DNA of 64,000 nt from Pseudooceanicola nanhaiensis DSM 18065. Its GTDB lineage: Bacteria > Pseudomonadota > Alphaproteobacteria > Rhodobacterales > Rhodobacteraceae. Positions 27,369 through 36,987 of this stretch are shown piece by piece. The notes beneath the pieces are model-generated. The model made no database searches and was not told where the DNA came from. It saw nothing but the letters and a program-made list of their open reading frames with translations. The stretch is taken from NCBI RefSeq assembly GCF_000688295.1, contig NZ_JHZF01000013.1, forward strand, positions 496,001 to 560,000. Direction: 5' to 3'. How positions within the stretch are numbered: the first letter of the stretch is position 1; the number at the start of each line of letters is the position of its first letter. Made by a program: the position numbers and the translations under genes.

Positions 27369-27833
27369 ATGCGTAACTTCGATCTTGCCCCGCTGTATCG
27401 CGCGACCGTCGGTTTCGACCAGATCGCCGACATGATGGACCGTGTGCTTGCGGGCGAAACCACCAACACCACCTATCCCCCCTACAACATCGAGAAGACC
27501 GACGAGAACGCCTATCGCATCTCGATCGCCGTTGCCGGTTTCTCGGATGCCGACCTGAACGTCGAGGTCAAGGACCGCGCGCTGGTCGTGGCCGGCCGCA
27601 AGGCCGAGGATGAAGCCCCGCGGACCTACCTGCACCGCGGCATCGCCACCCGCGCGTTCGAACGCCGCTTCCAGCTGGCCGATCACGTCAAGGTGACGGG
27701 GGCTACACATTCCGACGGCATGCTCCATATCGATCTCGTGAAGGAAATTCCGGAGGCCCTTAAGCCGCGCCGGATCGAGATCGCCAGGGGCGATACGGTC
27801 GAAGCAAAGGCGATTGAAACCGCCGAGGCCTAA
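27369..27833 (+). CDS. Small heat-shock protein Hsp20 (IbpA-like)
   Basis: A 154-residue ATP-independent chaperone that holds unfolding proteins for refolding by DnaK/ClpB. Typical IbpA N-terminus MRNFDLAPLYRATVGFD and alpha-crystallin domain (PPYNIEKTDENAYRISIAVA, LVVAGRK, GIATRAFERRFQL) with an IPEALKPRRIEI C-terminal tail containing the I-x-I-like motif. I prefer ATG 27369 over ATG 27360 because AAAGAGGA is then properly spaced. It has a heat-shock promoter upstream and a strong terminator downstream. Confidence 0.93.
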   Translation: MRNFDLAPLYRATVGFDQIADMMDRVLAGETTNTTYPPYNIEKTDENAYRISIAVAGFSDADLNVEVKDRALVVAGRKAEDEAPRTYLHRGIATRAFERRFQLADHVKVTGATHSDGMLHIDLVKEIPEALKPRRIEIARGDTVEAKAIETAEA

Positions 27834-27871
27834 GAACCGACGGGGTTCCCAAGACCCTCGTATCTCAGTCA

Positions 27872-27899
27872 GGGCGCGGCTTCGGCCGCGCCCTTTTTT
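27872..27899 (+). terminator. Rho-independent terminator of hsp20
   Basis: GGGCGCGGC-TTCG-GCCGCGCCC stem with a tetraloop, followed by T6. It lies 38 bp after the hsp20 stop. Confidence 0.93.
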
Positions 27900-27969
27900 C
27901 GTGGCCCCGGTGGGCCAGGCCGCCGGTTTGGCCCTTCCTCGGTTCCCGCTTACCGGCTATGGAACGGAC

Positions 27970-28692
27970 GTGGCGAAACGGGCGAAACCAGGGGCGAAGA
28001 AGCGGGGCAAGGCGAAACGGGCACGGCCGTTCCGCCGTCTCTTCGGCTGGGCTGTCCGGTTGCTGGCACTCGCGGTCGTGCTGGTCCTCGTGGTGGTGCT
28101 GGCGCACAGCCGGCTGAACCCGACGCTCGATTACTACATGTGGAGCGAGGAGCAGCGGCTCGGGTCGATCGACCGCCACTGGGTCGACATCGAGGACGTC
28201 GCCCCGGTCATGGCGCGTTCGATCGTTGCGGCCGAGGATGCGAATTTCTGCAGCCACTGGGGGTTCGACATGAATGCGATCCGCGCCGCGCTGGAAGAGG
28301 GCGGCGGCCGGGGCGGATCGACGGTGACGCAGCAGGTCGTGAAGAACGTCTACCTCTGGCACGGGCGGAGCTACGCGCGCAAGGCGCTCGAGGCGCTGCT
28401 GACCCCGGTGGTCGAGACCTTCTGGTCCAAGCGCCGCATCCTCGAGGTCTACATGAACGTGGCCGAATTCGACGAGGGCGTCTTCGGCGTGGAGGCCGCG
28501 GCGCGTCATTATTTCGGGGTGTCTCCGGCCAGGCTCTCGGCCCTGCAGGCGGCGCGGCTGGCCGCCATCCTGCCCGCGCCGCAAAGCTGGTCGGCCTCGC
28601 AGCCCACCAATTACGTCCGCCGGCGCACCAGCTCGATCATGGACGGGGCCGCGACGATCGCCGCCGACGGCCGCGCCGCCTGCTTCGAGTGA
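27970..28692 (+). CDS. mtgA: Monofunctional peptidoglycan transglycosylase
   Basis: Polymerises lipid II into glycan strands in the periplasm while anchored to the inner membrane. The 240-residue protein has a basic N-terminus, one TM segment (LLALAVVLVLVVVLAH), and the GT51 domain with the catalytic Glu in VAAEDANFCSHWGFD, GGSTVTQQVVKNVYLW, KALEALLTPVVE and KRRILEVYMNVAEF. There is no transpeptidase domain. I chose GTG 27970 because upstream extensions run into the hsp20 terminator. Confidence 0.93.
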   Translation: MAKRAKPGAKKRGKAKRARPFRRLFGWAVRLLALAVVLVLVVVLAHSRLNPTLDYYMWSEEQRLGSIDRHWVDIEDVAPVMARSIVAAEDANFCSHWGFDMNAIRAALEEGGGRGGSTVTQQVVKNVYLWHGRSYARKALEALLTPVVETFWSKRRILEVYMNVAEFDEGVFGVEAAARHYFGVSPARLSALQAARLAAILPAPQSWSASQPTNYVRRRTSSIMDGAATIAADGRAACFE

Positions 28693-28792
28693 CGCAGGGG
28701 CGGCGATCCCGTGCCGGGCGGGGGCGCAGAGGTTGAATCCCCCATGGTTTCAAGGCAAGACTGCCCGACACCCCAGCGACGGTTCCCTTCAC

Positions 28793-29458
28793 ATGGCCAG
28801 GCTCTACCACGTTCCCCTCTCTCCCTATTGCCGCAAGGTCCGGCTCTCGCTTGCCGAGAAGAAGATCGAGTGCGAGCTGGTGGAGGAGCGATACTGGGAG
28901 CGCGATCCCGACTTTTTGCGCCGCAACCCGGCCGGCAAGGTGCCGGTGCTGCGCATCGACGGCAAGGTCATGGCCGAGAGCGCACCGATCTGCGAATGGC
29001 TGGAGGACATGTATCCCGAGCCCTCGCTGCTGCCCCTGACGCCCGATGAGCGCTACGAGGTGCGGCGGCTGATCAACTGGTTCGACGACAAGTTCCATGC
29101 CGAGGTGACCTCGAAACTGCTCTACGAGCGGGTGAACAAGAAGATCATGAAGAAGGGCTACCCGGACAGCTCGAACGTGAAGGCCGGGGCGCAGGCGATC
29201 AAGTTCCACCTCGATTACATGACCTGGCTGCTGGAACGGCGGCGCTGGCTGGCGGGCGACCGGATGACGCTGGCCGATTTCGCCGCCGCGGCGCACCTGT
29301 CCTGTCTCGACTACATCTCGGACGTGGACTGGAACCGGAGCGACACGGTCAAGGACTGGTATGCGAAGATCAAGTCGCGGCCCGCCTTCCGGTCGATCCT
29401 CGCCGACCAGGTGCCGGGGTTCCCGCCGCCGTCGCATTACGCCGACCTGGATTTCTGA
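28793..29458 (+). CDS. Glutathione S-transferase family protein
   Basis: A 221-residue protein with the thioredoxin-like N-domain (LYHVPLSPYCRKVRLSLAEK with a catalytic Ser/Cys region, and NPAGKVPVLRIDGKVMAESA for glutathione binding) and an all-helical C-domain ending WYAKIKSRPAFRSILAD. Proteins of this subgroup are conserved in roseobacters. The substrate is unknown. Repeat copy C follows the stop and leads into queG. Confidence 0.85.
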   Translation: MARLYHVPLSPYCRKVRLSLAEKKIECELVEERYWERDPDFLRRNPAGKVPVLRIDGKVMAESAPICEWLEDMYPEPSLLPLTPDERYEVRRLINWFDDKFHAEVTSKLLYERVNKKIMKKGYPDSSNVKAGAQAIKFHLDYMTWLLERRRWLAGDRMTLADFAAAAHLSCLDYISDVDWNRSDTVKDWYAKIKSRPAFRSILADQVPGFPPPSHYADLDF

Positions 29459-29472
29459 CACCCGGCGGGGGA

Positions 29473-29536
29473 GGGGGGCCAGCCCCCCGTCGGCCCCTGG
29501 CCGACTCCCCCCGGGATATTTCGGGCAAGAGGAAGC
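29473..29536 (+). repeat. 3'-UTR hairpin/tail repeat, copy C
   Basis: GGGGGGCCAGCCCCCC hairpin (29473-29488), a second hairpin TCGGCC-CCT-GGCCGA, then CTCCCCCCGGGATATTTC and the AAGAGGAAGC that acts as the Shine-Dalgarno for queG (ATG 29537). It begins 14 bp after the GST stop. It links the two genes and is probably leaky as a terminator. Confidence 0.8.
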
Positions 29537-30577
29537 ATGGGACCTTCGCTCAAGGACCGGCTGGTGGCGCAGGCCCTCGAGGAGGGGTTCTCGGCGTGCC
29601 GGATCTGCCGGCCCGGGGACGTGCCGGAGGTGCCCGGGCGCCTGGCGCATTTCCTGTCCGAGGGGCGGCATGGCCAGATGGACTGGCTGGCGGAGCGGTC
29701 GCACTGGCGCGGCGATCCCTCCCTGCTCTGGCCCGAGGCGCGCTCGGTCATCATGCTGGCGGAGAGTTACGCGCCCGGGATCGACCCTATGGCGGGGCTT
29801 TCCGAGCGCGACCGCGGGGTCATCTCGGTCTATGCGCAGGGGGCGGATTACCACGATCTCGTCAAGAAGCGGCTCAAGCGGCTGGCCCGCTGGCTGATCG
29901 CCGAGGCGGGCGACGAAACGGCGGTGAAGGTCTTCGTCGACACGGCGCCGGTCCCCGAGAAGGCGCTCGCCCAGGCCGCCGGCCTGGGCTGGCAGGGCAA
30001 GCACACGAACCTCCTGGGTCGCGACCTGGGCAATTGGGTCTTCCTCGGCGCGGTCTTCACCACGCTGGAGCTGCCGGTTGACGCGGCCGAGACGGAGCAT
30101 TGCGGGTCCTGCCGCCGCTGCCTGGACATCTGCCCGACCGATGCCTTCCCGGCGCCCTTCCAGCTGGATGCCCGGCGCTGCATCTCCTACCTGACCATCG
30201 AGCACCGGGGCCCGGTGGACGAGGCGCTGCGGCCGCTGATGGGCAACCGGATCTACGGCTGCGACGATTGCCTGGCCGTCTGCCCCTGGAACAAGTTCGC
30301 GGCCGAGGCGCGCGAGATGCGCTATCGCCCGCGCGATGGGATGCACCTGCCCGCGCTGGAGGCGCTGGCCCGGCTCGACGATGCCGGTTTCCGCGAGCGG
30401 TTCCGCGGCTCGCCGATCAAGCGGATCGGGCGCGACCGCTTCGTCCGCAACGTGCTCTACGCCATCGGCAATTCCGGCGATCCGGCGCTGGCCGGGGTGG
30501 CAGGCGAGCTCTGCGACGACGCGGACGCGACGGTGGCGGATGCCGCCCGCTGGGCGGTGGCGCGGCTTCAGGGCTGA
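29537..30577 (+). CDS. queG: Epoxyqueuosine reductase QueG
   Basis: Last step of queuosine synthesis on tRNA, reducing epoxyqueuosine with a cobalamin cofactor and iron-sulfur clusters. The 346-residue protein has two 4Fe-4S motifs: [12 protein letters not shown] near 189 and [13 protein letters not shown] near 242. Other blocks are [20 protein letters not shown] and [16 protein letters not shown]. The C-terminal HEAT-like part is present ([20 protein letters not shown]). It converges with the XRE regulator; the stops overlap by 10 bp. Confidence 0.94.
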   Translation: MGPSLKDRLVAQALEEGFSACRICRPGDVPEVPGRLAHFLSEGRHGQMDWLAERSHWRGDPSLLWPEARSVIMLAESYAPGIDPMAGLSERDRGVISVYAQGADYHDLVKKRLKRLARWLIAEAGDETAVKVFVDTAPVPEKALAQAAGLGWQGKHTNLLGRDLGNWVFLGAVFTTLELPVDAAETEHCGSCRRCLDICPTDAFPAPFQLDARRCISYLTIEHRGPVDEALRPLMGNRIYGCDDCLAVCPWNKFAAEAREMRYRPRDGMHLPALEALARLDDAGFRERFRGSPIKRIGRDRFVRNVLYAIGNSGDPALAGVAGELCDDADATVADAARWAVARLQG

Positions 30578-31173
30578 TCGCGCGCCGCGTCGGGCTGCGT
30601 GCAGACCACGAGGATCCGCGCCGGTGCGTCGAGGGCCGAGGCGTAGAGATGCCCGCGGCCGCTGTCGAAATAGAGCGAGTCGCCCTGGTCCAGCAGCACG
30701 TCGTCGCGGTCGGCCAGCTGCACGATCACGCGCCCTTCGAGGACCAGCAGGAATTCCTCTCCGCCGTGGCTGACCATGCGGTCGAAGCGCATCTGTTCCA
30801 GCGGCTTGAGCGTGCCCATCATCGGCACCATCGCCTTGCCGCGGACCTGCGGGAACAGCATCTCGTAGCTGTAATTCTCGGTCTCGTGGTAGCCGAATTC
30901 GCCGCGCCGCGCGACCGCCACGCCACCGGTTTCGAAGCGGCTGCTTTCGTCCGCGAAGAGCTCGGCCACGTCGACGCCGAGACCGCGGGCCAGCCGGGTG
31001 AACCGGTCGTAGGTCGGGGCCATCAGGTTGCGCTCGATCTTCGAGACGGTCGAGATCGCGATGCCGCCGCGATCGGCCACCGCCTGGATCGTCAGCCCGC
31101 GCGCTTCGCGCAGCCGCCGCAGGCGCGAGGCCATGCGGGCCCGTCCGGTCAGGTCTGTGGTCTCGGCGCTCAT
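30568..31173 (-). CDS. XRE-family transcriptional regulator with cupin domain
   Basis: A 201-residue repressor-type regulator. An N-terminal HTH ([20 protein letters not shown] with [10 protein letters not shown], about residues 15-70) is followed by a C-terminal cupin ([20 protein letters not shown], about 105-190). It resembles PuuR-type regulators, which respond to polyamine or amino-acid metabolites. The neighbouring gene, a FAD amine/amino-acid oxidoreductase, is divergent with 115 bp between the starts, so it is the likely target; this is inferred from position. Confidence 0.88.
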   Translation of the reverse strand: MSAETTDLTGRARMASRLRRLREARGLTIQAVADRGGIAISTVSKIERNLMAPTYDRFTRLARGLGVDVAELFADESSRFETGGVAVARRGEFGYHETENYSYEMLFPQVRGKAMVPMMGTLKPLEQMRFDRMVSHGGEEFLLVLEGRVIVQLADRDDVLLDQGDSLYFDSGRGHLYASALDAPARILVVCTQPDAARDQP

Positions 31174-31288
31174 GGGCCGAGTGTATCCGAAGGCCGGGCG
31201 AAATCCATTGCCAAGCCGCGCCGCGCCGCCGTCTTTCCTATCGGAAAAACGCGTGCTAGGGTCCGGACCGGGCCACATGCGGGGAACC

Positions 31289-32431
31289 ATGACCGGGCAG
31301 GAAACCTTCGACGTTGCGGTGATCGGTGGGGGCATTGCCGGGGTGTCCGCCGCCGCGGAACTGGCGCAGGATCTGCGGGTGGTGCTTCTGGAGGCCGAGA
31401 CGCAGCCGGGCTATCACGCCACCGGACGCTCGGCCGCGATCCTCGCGCAGACCTACGGGCCGCCGGTGATCCGGCGCCTGACGCAGGCCGCCTCGAAGGT
31501 CTTCGAGGCGCCGCCGGAGGGCTTCCCGGACGGGCCGCTGGTCTCTCCCCGCGGACTGGTGCGCTTCGCATCGGCCGAAAACATCGACGCCGTGCGGGCG
31601 GAGTTCGAGGCCACCGCGGCAGACGCGTCCCTGACATGGCTGGAGCCCGCCGCGCTGGAGGCCCGGGTGCCGCTGCTGCGCAAGGGCTATGCGGCGGGCG
31701 GTTTCGTGAACGACGCGGCGCAGGACATCGACGTGCACGCACTGCTGACGGGCTACCTGCGACAGTTCCGGGCGCGGGGCGGAGAGGTCCGCACCGGGGC
31801 ACCCGTGCGGGGGCTCGTGCGCAAAGGGACCGGATGGGAGTTGCGCACCGGCGCCGGAACGATCCAGGCCGGAATCTTGGTGAACGCCGCGGGGGCCTGG
31901 GCCGACGCCGTGGCGGGGATGGCGGGCGTCGCGCGGCAGGGGCTCGACCCGCGGCGGCGCAGCGCGATCACCTTCGAGGCGCCCAGGGGCTGCGACACCG
32001 CCGCCCTGCCGATGCTGGTCGGGGGCGACGAGGATTTCTACCTCAAGCCCGAGGCCGGACGGTTGATGGCCTCGCCCGCAGACGCGACCTCCTCCGCCCC
32101 CTGCGACGCGCGGCCCGAGGAGATCGACATCGCGGTCTGCGTCGACCGGATCACGCGGGCCTTCGACCTGGACGTCAGGCGCATCCTGTCAAGCTGGGCG
32201 GGCCTGCGCACCTTCGCCCCGGACGGGTCCCCTGTCTGTGGATTCGACCCTGAACAGGGGAATTTCTTCTGGCTGGCGGGGCAGGGCGGCTACGGCGTGC
32301 AGACGGCGCCGGCGCTCGCGGCCCTCGCCGCGGCGCTCATCCGGGGCGGGACGCCGGAGGGCGACCTGGCCGACCGCAGCCTTCTGCGCGACCTGGCCCC
32401 GGGGCGGTTCGACGCGACCGTCACCGGGTGA
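31289..32431 (+). CDS. FAD-dependent oxidoreductase (DAO family)
   Basis: A 380-residue D-amino-acid-oxidase-like flavoenzyme. The dinucleotide-binding site is FDVAVIGGGIAGVSAAAELA at the N-terminus, with GYHATGRSAAILAQTYG following and the second FAD motif LVNAAGAWAD in the middle. The C-terminus has GLRTFAPDGSPVCGFDP and WLAGQGGYGVQTAPALA. The substrate is likely an amine or amino acid. The start ATG 31289 has GGGGA upstream; MRGT at 31277 is an alternative. It is divergent from the XRE-cupin regulator and ends 13 bp before the converging SDR gene. Confidence 0.87.
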   Translation: MTGQETFDVAVIGGGIAGVSAAAELAQDLRVVLLEAETQPGYHATGRSAAILAQTYGPPVIRRLTQAASKVFEAPPEGFPDGPLVSPRGLVRFASAENIDAVRAEFEATAADASLTWLEPAALEARVPLLRKGYAAGGFVNDAAQDIDVHALLTGYLRQFRARGGEVRTGAPVRGLVRKGTGWELRTGAGTIQAGILVNAAGAWADAVAGMAGVARQGLDPRRRSAITFEAPRGCDTAALPMLVGGDEDFYLKPEAGRLMASPADATSSAPCDARPEEIDIAVCVDRITRAFDLDVRRILSSWAGLRTFAPDGSPVCGFDPEQGNFFWLAGQGGYGVQTAPALAALAAALIRGGTPEGDLADRSLLRDLAPGRFDATVTG

Positions 32432-32444
32432 GCGCGCGCGGCGG

Positions 32445-33239
32445 TCAGACCCCGTAGAGCCGGTCCTGCAGTTTCGCCATGCCGGTGATCCAGCGCCCGT
32501 AATCGGCCACCTTGCGCTGCATGTATTCGGCCACCTGCGCATGCGGCAGGATCAGGAACCGCTCCTCCGCCACGCCGTCGAGCGCCGCCTGCGCCACCGC
32601 CTCGGCCGAGAGCAGCCCGTCTCCGGCCTGCGGGCCCTCGCGTCCGCCGCCGCCCATCCCGTCGAGCATCGGCGTGTCCACCCCCTGCGGACAGAGGATC
32701 GAAACCCGGATCCCGCTGGAATGGTGAGAGATCGCGAGGTTCTCCGCAAAACCGACCGCGGCATGTTTCGTCGTGGAATAGGTGGCGGAGCCGATCTGGC
32801 TCAGAAGCCCCGCGGCGCTGATCGTGTGCAGGAAGTGCCCGCGGCCGCGCTCCTTCATGGCAGGCACCAGCAGGGCCGCCGCGTGGACATGGGCCATGAC
32901 ATTGACCTCCCAGGCCGCCTGCCACTCGGCCGGGTCGGCGCCTGCGGCATTGGCAAAGCCGGTGTCCACCCCGTTCGCGATCCCGGCGTTGGAACACATC
33001 AGGTCCACCGGGCCATGCGCCGCCTCGGACGCCGCGATCAGGGCCGCGATCTGGTCCCGGTCGCGGACGTCGCAGCGCAGACCCAGGCCGCCGATCTCCT
33101 CTGCCACCGCCTCGGCGCCCGGTCCGTTCACGTCGGCCACGGCGACGCGGGCACCCTCGGCCGCCAGCGCCCGGGCCAGCGCGGCCCCGATGCCCGAGGC
33201 GCCCCCGGTGACGATGGTCGATTGATCCTTGAACCGCAT
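32445..33239 (-). CDS. SDR-family NAD(P)-dependent oxidoreductase
   Basis: A 264-residue short-chain dehydrogenase. The cofactor site TGGASGIGAAL is near residues 11-21, NAG is in LMCSNAGIANG, and the active site is Ser (ISAAGLLSQ) with Tyr-x3-Lys in YSTTKHA. The C-terminal loop reads PQGVDTPMLDG. The substrate is unknown. It converges with the DAO oxidoreductase and is divergent from the alpha/beta hydrolase with 160 bp between the starts. Confidence 0.9.
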   Translation of the reverse strand: MRFKDQSTIVTGGASGIGAALARALAAEGARVAVADVNGPGAEAVAEEIGGLGLRCDVRDRDQIAALIAASEAAHGPVDLMCSNAGIANGVDTGFANAAGADPAEWQAAWEVNVMAHVHAAALLVPAMKERGRGHFLHTISAAGLLSQIGSATYSTTKHAAVGFAENLAISHHSSGIRVSILCPQGVDTPMLDGMGGGGREGPQAGDGLLSAEAVAQAALDGVAEERFLILPHAQVAEYMQRKVADYGRWITGMAKLQDRLYGV

Positions 33240-33399
33240 GACAGCCCTCCCTCCGGTCTCGGGCCGCAGCTTATCCGCTGCCCCGCCGGTGGCCAGTCGA
33301 AAGCGCCGCGCCCTCAGATGCATGAAATGCGGCACCGCAGCGATTGCCGCACCGCGACCCTGCCGGTAGGTTTGCCCGAAGCCGCGAAAGGACCGCCCC

Positions 33400-34260
33400 A
33401 TGCTGATGGACGATCTCGACGAACCCGATATCCCCGTCCTGCCCGACTGGATCCATGCGCTCGAGGCGCGGGCCGAGACGCCGGTCACGCGGGCCGGCGG
33501 CATCGAGCTGCAATGGCGGATCTGGGGCGAGGGCCGGCCGCTCGTCCTGCTGCACGGCGGGCATGGATCCTGGCAGCACTGGGTCCGCAATATCGAGCCG
33601 CTTTCGAAGCATTTCCGCGTCATGGCGGTGGATCTGCCCGCTTTCGGCGACAGTGACAGCTACGAGACCGACGACCTGCACGACTACGCGGGGCTGGTGG
33701 CAGAGGGCCTCGATACCCTGGCCCCCGGGGCGCCGGTGCGGGGCGCCGGTTTCTCCTTCGGCAGCGTCATCGGCTCGCTCATGCTGAAACAGGTCCGGGC
33801 GGGGGTGGAGAGCTGGGCGCTTCTCGGCTCGCCGATCCTCGGAGGCCGGACCGAGGTCGGCGCACGGCTGCGGAAATGGCGCGGCATGCCGATCCCCGAA
33901 CACCGGGCGGCGGCCCATGCGCATAACGTCGGAGAGCTGATGCTGACCGGTCCCGACAGCGTCACCGACGAGGCGACCGCCATCCAGATGGCCCATGCGG
34001 AAAAGGCGCGCGGCATGTTCCGCGGCCTGTTCTCCAAGCTCGACGTGCCCGCCGAACTCGCCGGTTACGAGGGTGAGCTGACGGTCATCTACGGTGACCG
34101 CGATGCCATCGCCGGCGATCACCTGGACGAGCGGCGGGAGACCATCGCCACGCTGCGCCCGGATGCGGAGTTCCACGTCATCCCGGGCGCCGGACATTGG
34201 GTGCAATACATGGCCGCCGAGAGGGTCAACGACATCCTGTTGCGGCGGTTCGGAGCCTAG
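33400..34260 (+). CDS. Alpha/beta hydrolase
   Basis: A 286-residue alpha/beta-hydrolase fold protein. Visible: the oxyanion-hole region LVLLHGGHGSWQHW near 50, the nucleophile elbow GFSFGS (Ser near 126), an acid residue region VIYGDRDAIAGDHL, and the catalytic His in GAGHWVQY near 266. A C-C bond hydrolase or haloperoxidase-like role is possible; the substrate is not deducible. The start could also be ATG 33406. Repeat copy D follows. Confidence 0.85.
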   Translation: MLMDDLDEPDIPVLPDWIHALEARAETPVTRAGGIELQWRIWGEGRPLVLLHGGHGSWQHWVRNIEPLSKHFRVMAVDLPAFGDSDSYETDDLHDYAGLVAEGLDTLAPGAPVRGAGFSFGSVIGSLMLKQVRAGVESWALLGSPILGGRTEVGARLRKWRGMPIPEHRAAAHAHNVGELMLTGPDSVTDEATAIQMAHAEKARGMFRGLFSKLDVPAELAGYEGELTVIYGDRDAIAGDHLDERRETIATLRPDAEFHVIPGAGHWVQYMAAERVNDILLRRFGA

Positions 34261-34265
34261 GACCC

Positions 34266-34314
34266 GCGGGGGCGCTGCCCCCGCACCCCCGGGATATTTC
34301 CGGCAAGAGGAAGA
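34266..34314 (+). repeat. 3'-UTR hairpin/tail repeat, copy D
   Basis: GCGGGGGC-GCT-GCCCCCGC hairpin 6 bp after the alpha/beta-hydrolase stop, then CCCCCGGGATATTTCCGGC AAGAGGAAG. It lacks the second variable hairpin. It is convergent with the enoyl-CoA hydratase gene, so here the tail has no gene to serve. Confidence 0.75.
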
Positions 34315-34443
34315 CAGGACCCCGCTCCACCCTTCCTCTGGTCGATGTATCCCCGCCGGAGGCAAGGCGCGATTTGGCCTCGGGCCAAATCGCAAGGCAT
34401 CGTGTGCGGCCCCGAAGGGGCCGCTCCGTTCTGTCGGAGCCGG

Positions 34444-35220
34444 TTACTTGTCGCGGAACTGGGCGGCGCGCTTTTCCTGGAAGGCGTCCATGCCCTCCTT
34501 CTGGTCTTCCGTCGCGAAAAGCGAATGGAACACCCGGCGTTCGAACAGGAGCCCCTCGCGCAGCGGCACCTCGAAGGAGCGGTTCACCGCTTCCTTCACC
34601 ACAGCGACGGTGATCATCGATTTCTCGGCGATCTTGTCCGCCGCGCTCATCGCCTCTTCCATCAGCTTCTTCGCCGGCACCACGCGGCTCACCAGCCCGG
34701 CGCGCTCCGCTTCGGTGGCGTCCATGAAGCGGCCGGTCAGGTTCATGTCCATCGCCTTGGCCTTGCCGACCGCGCGGGTCAGGCGCTGCGTGCCGCCCAT
34801 CCCGGCGACGACGCCCAGGTTGATCTCGGGCTGGCCGAACTTGGCGGTCTCGGAGGCGATGATGAAATCGCACATCATCGCCAGCTCGCAGCCGCCGCCG
34901 AGCGCGTAGCCCGAGACGGCGGCGATGATCGGCTTGCGGATGCGCATGATCTCGTCGTGCTCGCTGCCGAAGAGGTCGCCTGCGAAAGCGTCGACGAAGC
35001 TCTTCGACGACATCATCTTGATGTCCGCCCCGGCGGCGAAGGCCTTTTCCGAGCCGGTGATGACGATGCAGCGCACCTTGTCGTTGGCCTGCGCCGCCTG
35101 CAGCGCGTCGACCAGCTCGCCGAGGAGGACGTCGTTCAGCGCGTTCAGCGCATCCGGCCGGTTCAGACGGACCAGGCAGACGTGATCCTCGGTCTCGACG
35201 ACGATGGTTTCATAAGCCAT
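34444..35220 (-). CDS. Enoyl-CoA hydratase
   Basis: A 258-residue crotonase-fold enzyme that hydrates trans-2-enoyl-CoA in beta-oxidation or related pathways. The oxyanion loop [10 protein letters not shown] near 60 and [16 protein letters not shown] near 98-113 are intact, with both catalytic glutamates in place (CELAM and QPEINLGV). The sequence closely resembles the mitochondrial-type enzyme. It is a single gene; mutM, on the same strand, lies 74 bp upstream. Confidence 0.92.
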   Translation of the reverse strand: MAYETIVVETEDHVCLVRLNRPDALNALNDVLLGELVDALQAAQANDKVRCIVITGSEKAFAAGADIKMMSSKSFVDAFAGDLFGSEHDEIMRIRKPIIAAVSGYALGGGCELAMMCDFIIASETAKFGQPEINLGVVAGMGGTQRLTRAVGKAKAMDMNLTGRFMDATEAERAGLVSRVVPAKKLMEEAMSAADKIAEKSMITVAVVKEAVNRSFEVPLREGLLFERRVFHSLFATEDQKEGMDAFQEKRAAQFRDK

Positions 35221-35294
35221 GTGTGAACTTCCTTCGCTGCATTGGCCTCGCTGCGTTGGAGGGAGTCCGTAGCACGTTGACGTGACCGTTCAAG

Positions 35295-36146
35295 CTATCT
35301 TTGACATTGAGGGCAATAGAACGAGGACCGGCCGGACTGCACGATCCGTCGAATCGGCGTGCCGCATTCCGGGGTCCGGCAGGGCAGGCCCTCGCGCCCG
35401 TAGACGTCGAAATTGTGCTGGAAATACCCCAGTTCGCCGTCCGCCTGCCGGAAATCCCTGAGCGACGATCCGCCCGCCGCGATCGCCTCGTCCAGCACCT
35501 GCCGGACGATCGGCACGAGGCTTGCGATCCGGGCCGCGGAGATCCGGCGGCAGGACCGGGTGGGCGCGATCCGGGCGCGGTAGAGCGCCTCGCAGACGTA
35601 GATGTTGCCCAGGCCCGCAACGATCCGCTGGTCGAGCAGCGCGGCCTTTATGGCCGTGTTCTTCCCCCGGAGCGCGGCCACGAGGTAGGTCTCGGAAAAC
35701 GCGTTTCCGAGCGGTTCGGGCCCCAGATGGGCGATCAGCCTGTGCTCGGCCTCCGCCCCCGTGGGCATCAGGTCCATCGCCCCGAACCGCCGCGGATCGT
35801 TGAAGGTGATCCGCGCGCCGCCCTGCATGTCGAACACGACGTGGTCGTGTTTCTCGGGCGCCGGGTGATCGTGGACAAAATGTCCCAGGGGATCGCCCGA
35901 GACCAGCATCCGCCCCGACATGCCCAGGTGAACGAGCAGGGTCTCGCCCCCGGCGAGATCGGCGAGGATGTATTTCGACCGCCGCCGAAGCCGCTCCACC
36001 CGCTGCCCGGTCAGCCGCTCGGCCATCCGCTCGGGGAAGGGCCAGCGCAGGTCGGGACGGTTCACGGCCGCCTTCTCGATCACCGCCCCTTCCATCACCG
36101 GCGCGAGGCCGCGGCGGACGGTTTCGACCTCGGGAAGTTCGGGCAT
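35295..36146 (-). CDS. mutM: Formamidopyrimidine-DNA glycosylase
   Basis: Removes 8-oxoguanine and formamidopyrimidines from DNA. The 283-residue protein begins [14 protein letters not shown], with the catalytic Pro2 and Glu3; the conserved Lys is in KYILADL near 57, and a zinc finger (C-terminal [12 protein letters not shown] with YCPQC) ends the protein. It is divergent from ubiE, a gene arrangement often seen in Rhodobacterales. Confidence 0.96.
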   Translation of the reverse strand: MPELPEVETVRRGLAPVMEGAVIEKAAVNRPDLRWPFPERMAERLTGQRVERLRRRSKYILADLAGGETLLVHLGMSGRMLVSGDPLGHFVHDHPAPEKHDHVVFDMQGGARITFNDPRRFGAMDLMPTGAEAEHRLIAHLGPEPLGNAFSETYLVAALRGKNTAIKAALLDQRIVAGLGNIYVCEALYRARIAPTRSCRRISAARIASLVPIVRQVLDEAIAAGGSSLRDFRQADGELGYFQHNFDVYGREGLPCRTPECGTPIRRIVQSGRSSFYCPQCQR

Positions 36147-36240
36147 GGGTCCTCTCGTCAGGGCATGGGCCGGAGCGCCGCATTGCAGCGCGGCGGGAGC
36201 GCCCTATAAGAAGGGGGAGCAGAGGGAAAGCGCAAGGGCG

Positions 36241-36984
36241 ATGGACGAGAAAACCACCCATTTCGGATTCCAGGAAATCCCCGAGGAGCAGAAGGCCACC
36301 CGCGTCAGGGGCGTCTTCGGTTCGGTCGCGTCGAAATACGACGTGATGAACGACGTGATGAGCCTCGGGATCCACCGGCTCTGGAAGGACGCGATGATGG
36401 ACTGGCTGGCGCCGCGGCCCGGCCAGCGCCTGCTGGACGTGGCGGGCGGGACCGGCGACATCTCGTTCCGGTTCCTCAAGCGCGCGGGTCATGGCCACGC
36501 GACCGTGCTCGACCTGACCGAACCGATGCTGGTCGAGGGCCGCAAGCGCGCCGAGGCCGAGAAGATGGCCGACAGCCTCGACTGGATCACCGGCGACGCG
36601 ATGAAGCTGCCCTTCCCGGATGCGAGCTTCGACGTCTACACGATCAGCTTCGGCATAAGGAACGTGACCCGCCCGCAGGACGCGCTGGCCGAGGCCTACC
36701 GGGTGCTGAAACCCGGCGGCCGCCTCATGGTGCTCGAGTTCTCGCAGATCCCGACGCCCGGGCTGCAATGGGCCTATGACCGCTATTCCTTCAACCTGAT
36801 CCCGGCCATGGGCCAGCTGATCGCGAACGACCGCGACAGCTACCAGTACCTCGTCGAATCCATCCGCCGCTTCCCCGACCAGGAGACCTTCCTCGGCATG
36901 GTGCGCGCCGCGGGCTTCGAGCAGGCGAAGTACCGCAACCTCTCGCTCGGCATCGCCTGCCTGCATTCCGGGTGGAAGCTCTAG
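36241..36984 (+). CDS. ubiE: Ubiquinone/menaquinone C-methyltransferase UbiE
   Basis: Class I SAM methyltransferase adding the C-methyl group to the ubiquinone ring. The 247-residue protein has [20 protein letters not shown], the SAM motif [12 protein letters not shown] near 65, and the family signature [20 protein letters not shown] and [15 protein letters not shown]. The next gene, ubiB, starts 3 bp after the stop, forming a two-gene operon. Confidence 0.95.
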   Translation: MDEKTTHFGFQEIPEEQKATRVRGVFGSVASKYDVMNDVMSLGIHRLWKDAMMDWLAPRPGQRLLDVAGGTGDISFRFLKRAGHGHATVLDLTEPMLVEGRKRAEAEKMADSLDWITGDAMKLPFPDASFDVYTISFGIRNVTRPQDALAEAYRVLKPGGRLMVLEFSQIPTPGLQWAYDRYSFNLIPAMGQLIANDRDSYQYLVESIRRFPDQETFLGMVRAAGFEQAKYRNLSLGIACLHSGWKL

Positions 36985-36987
36985 GAC

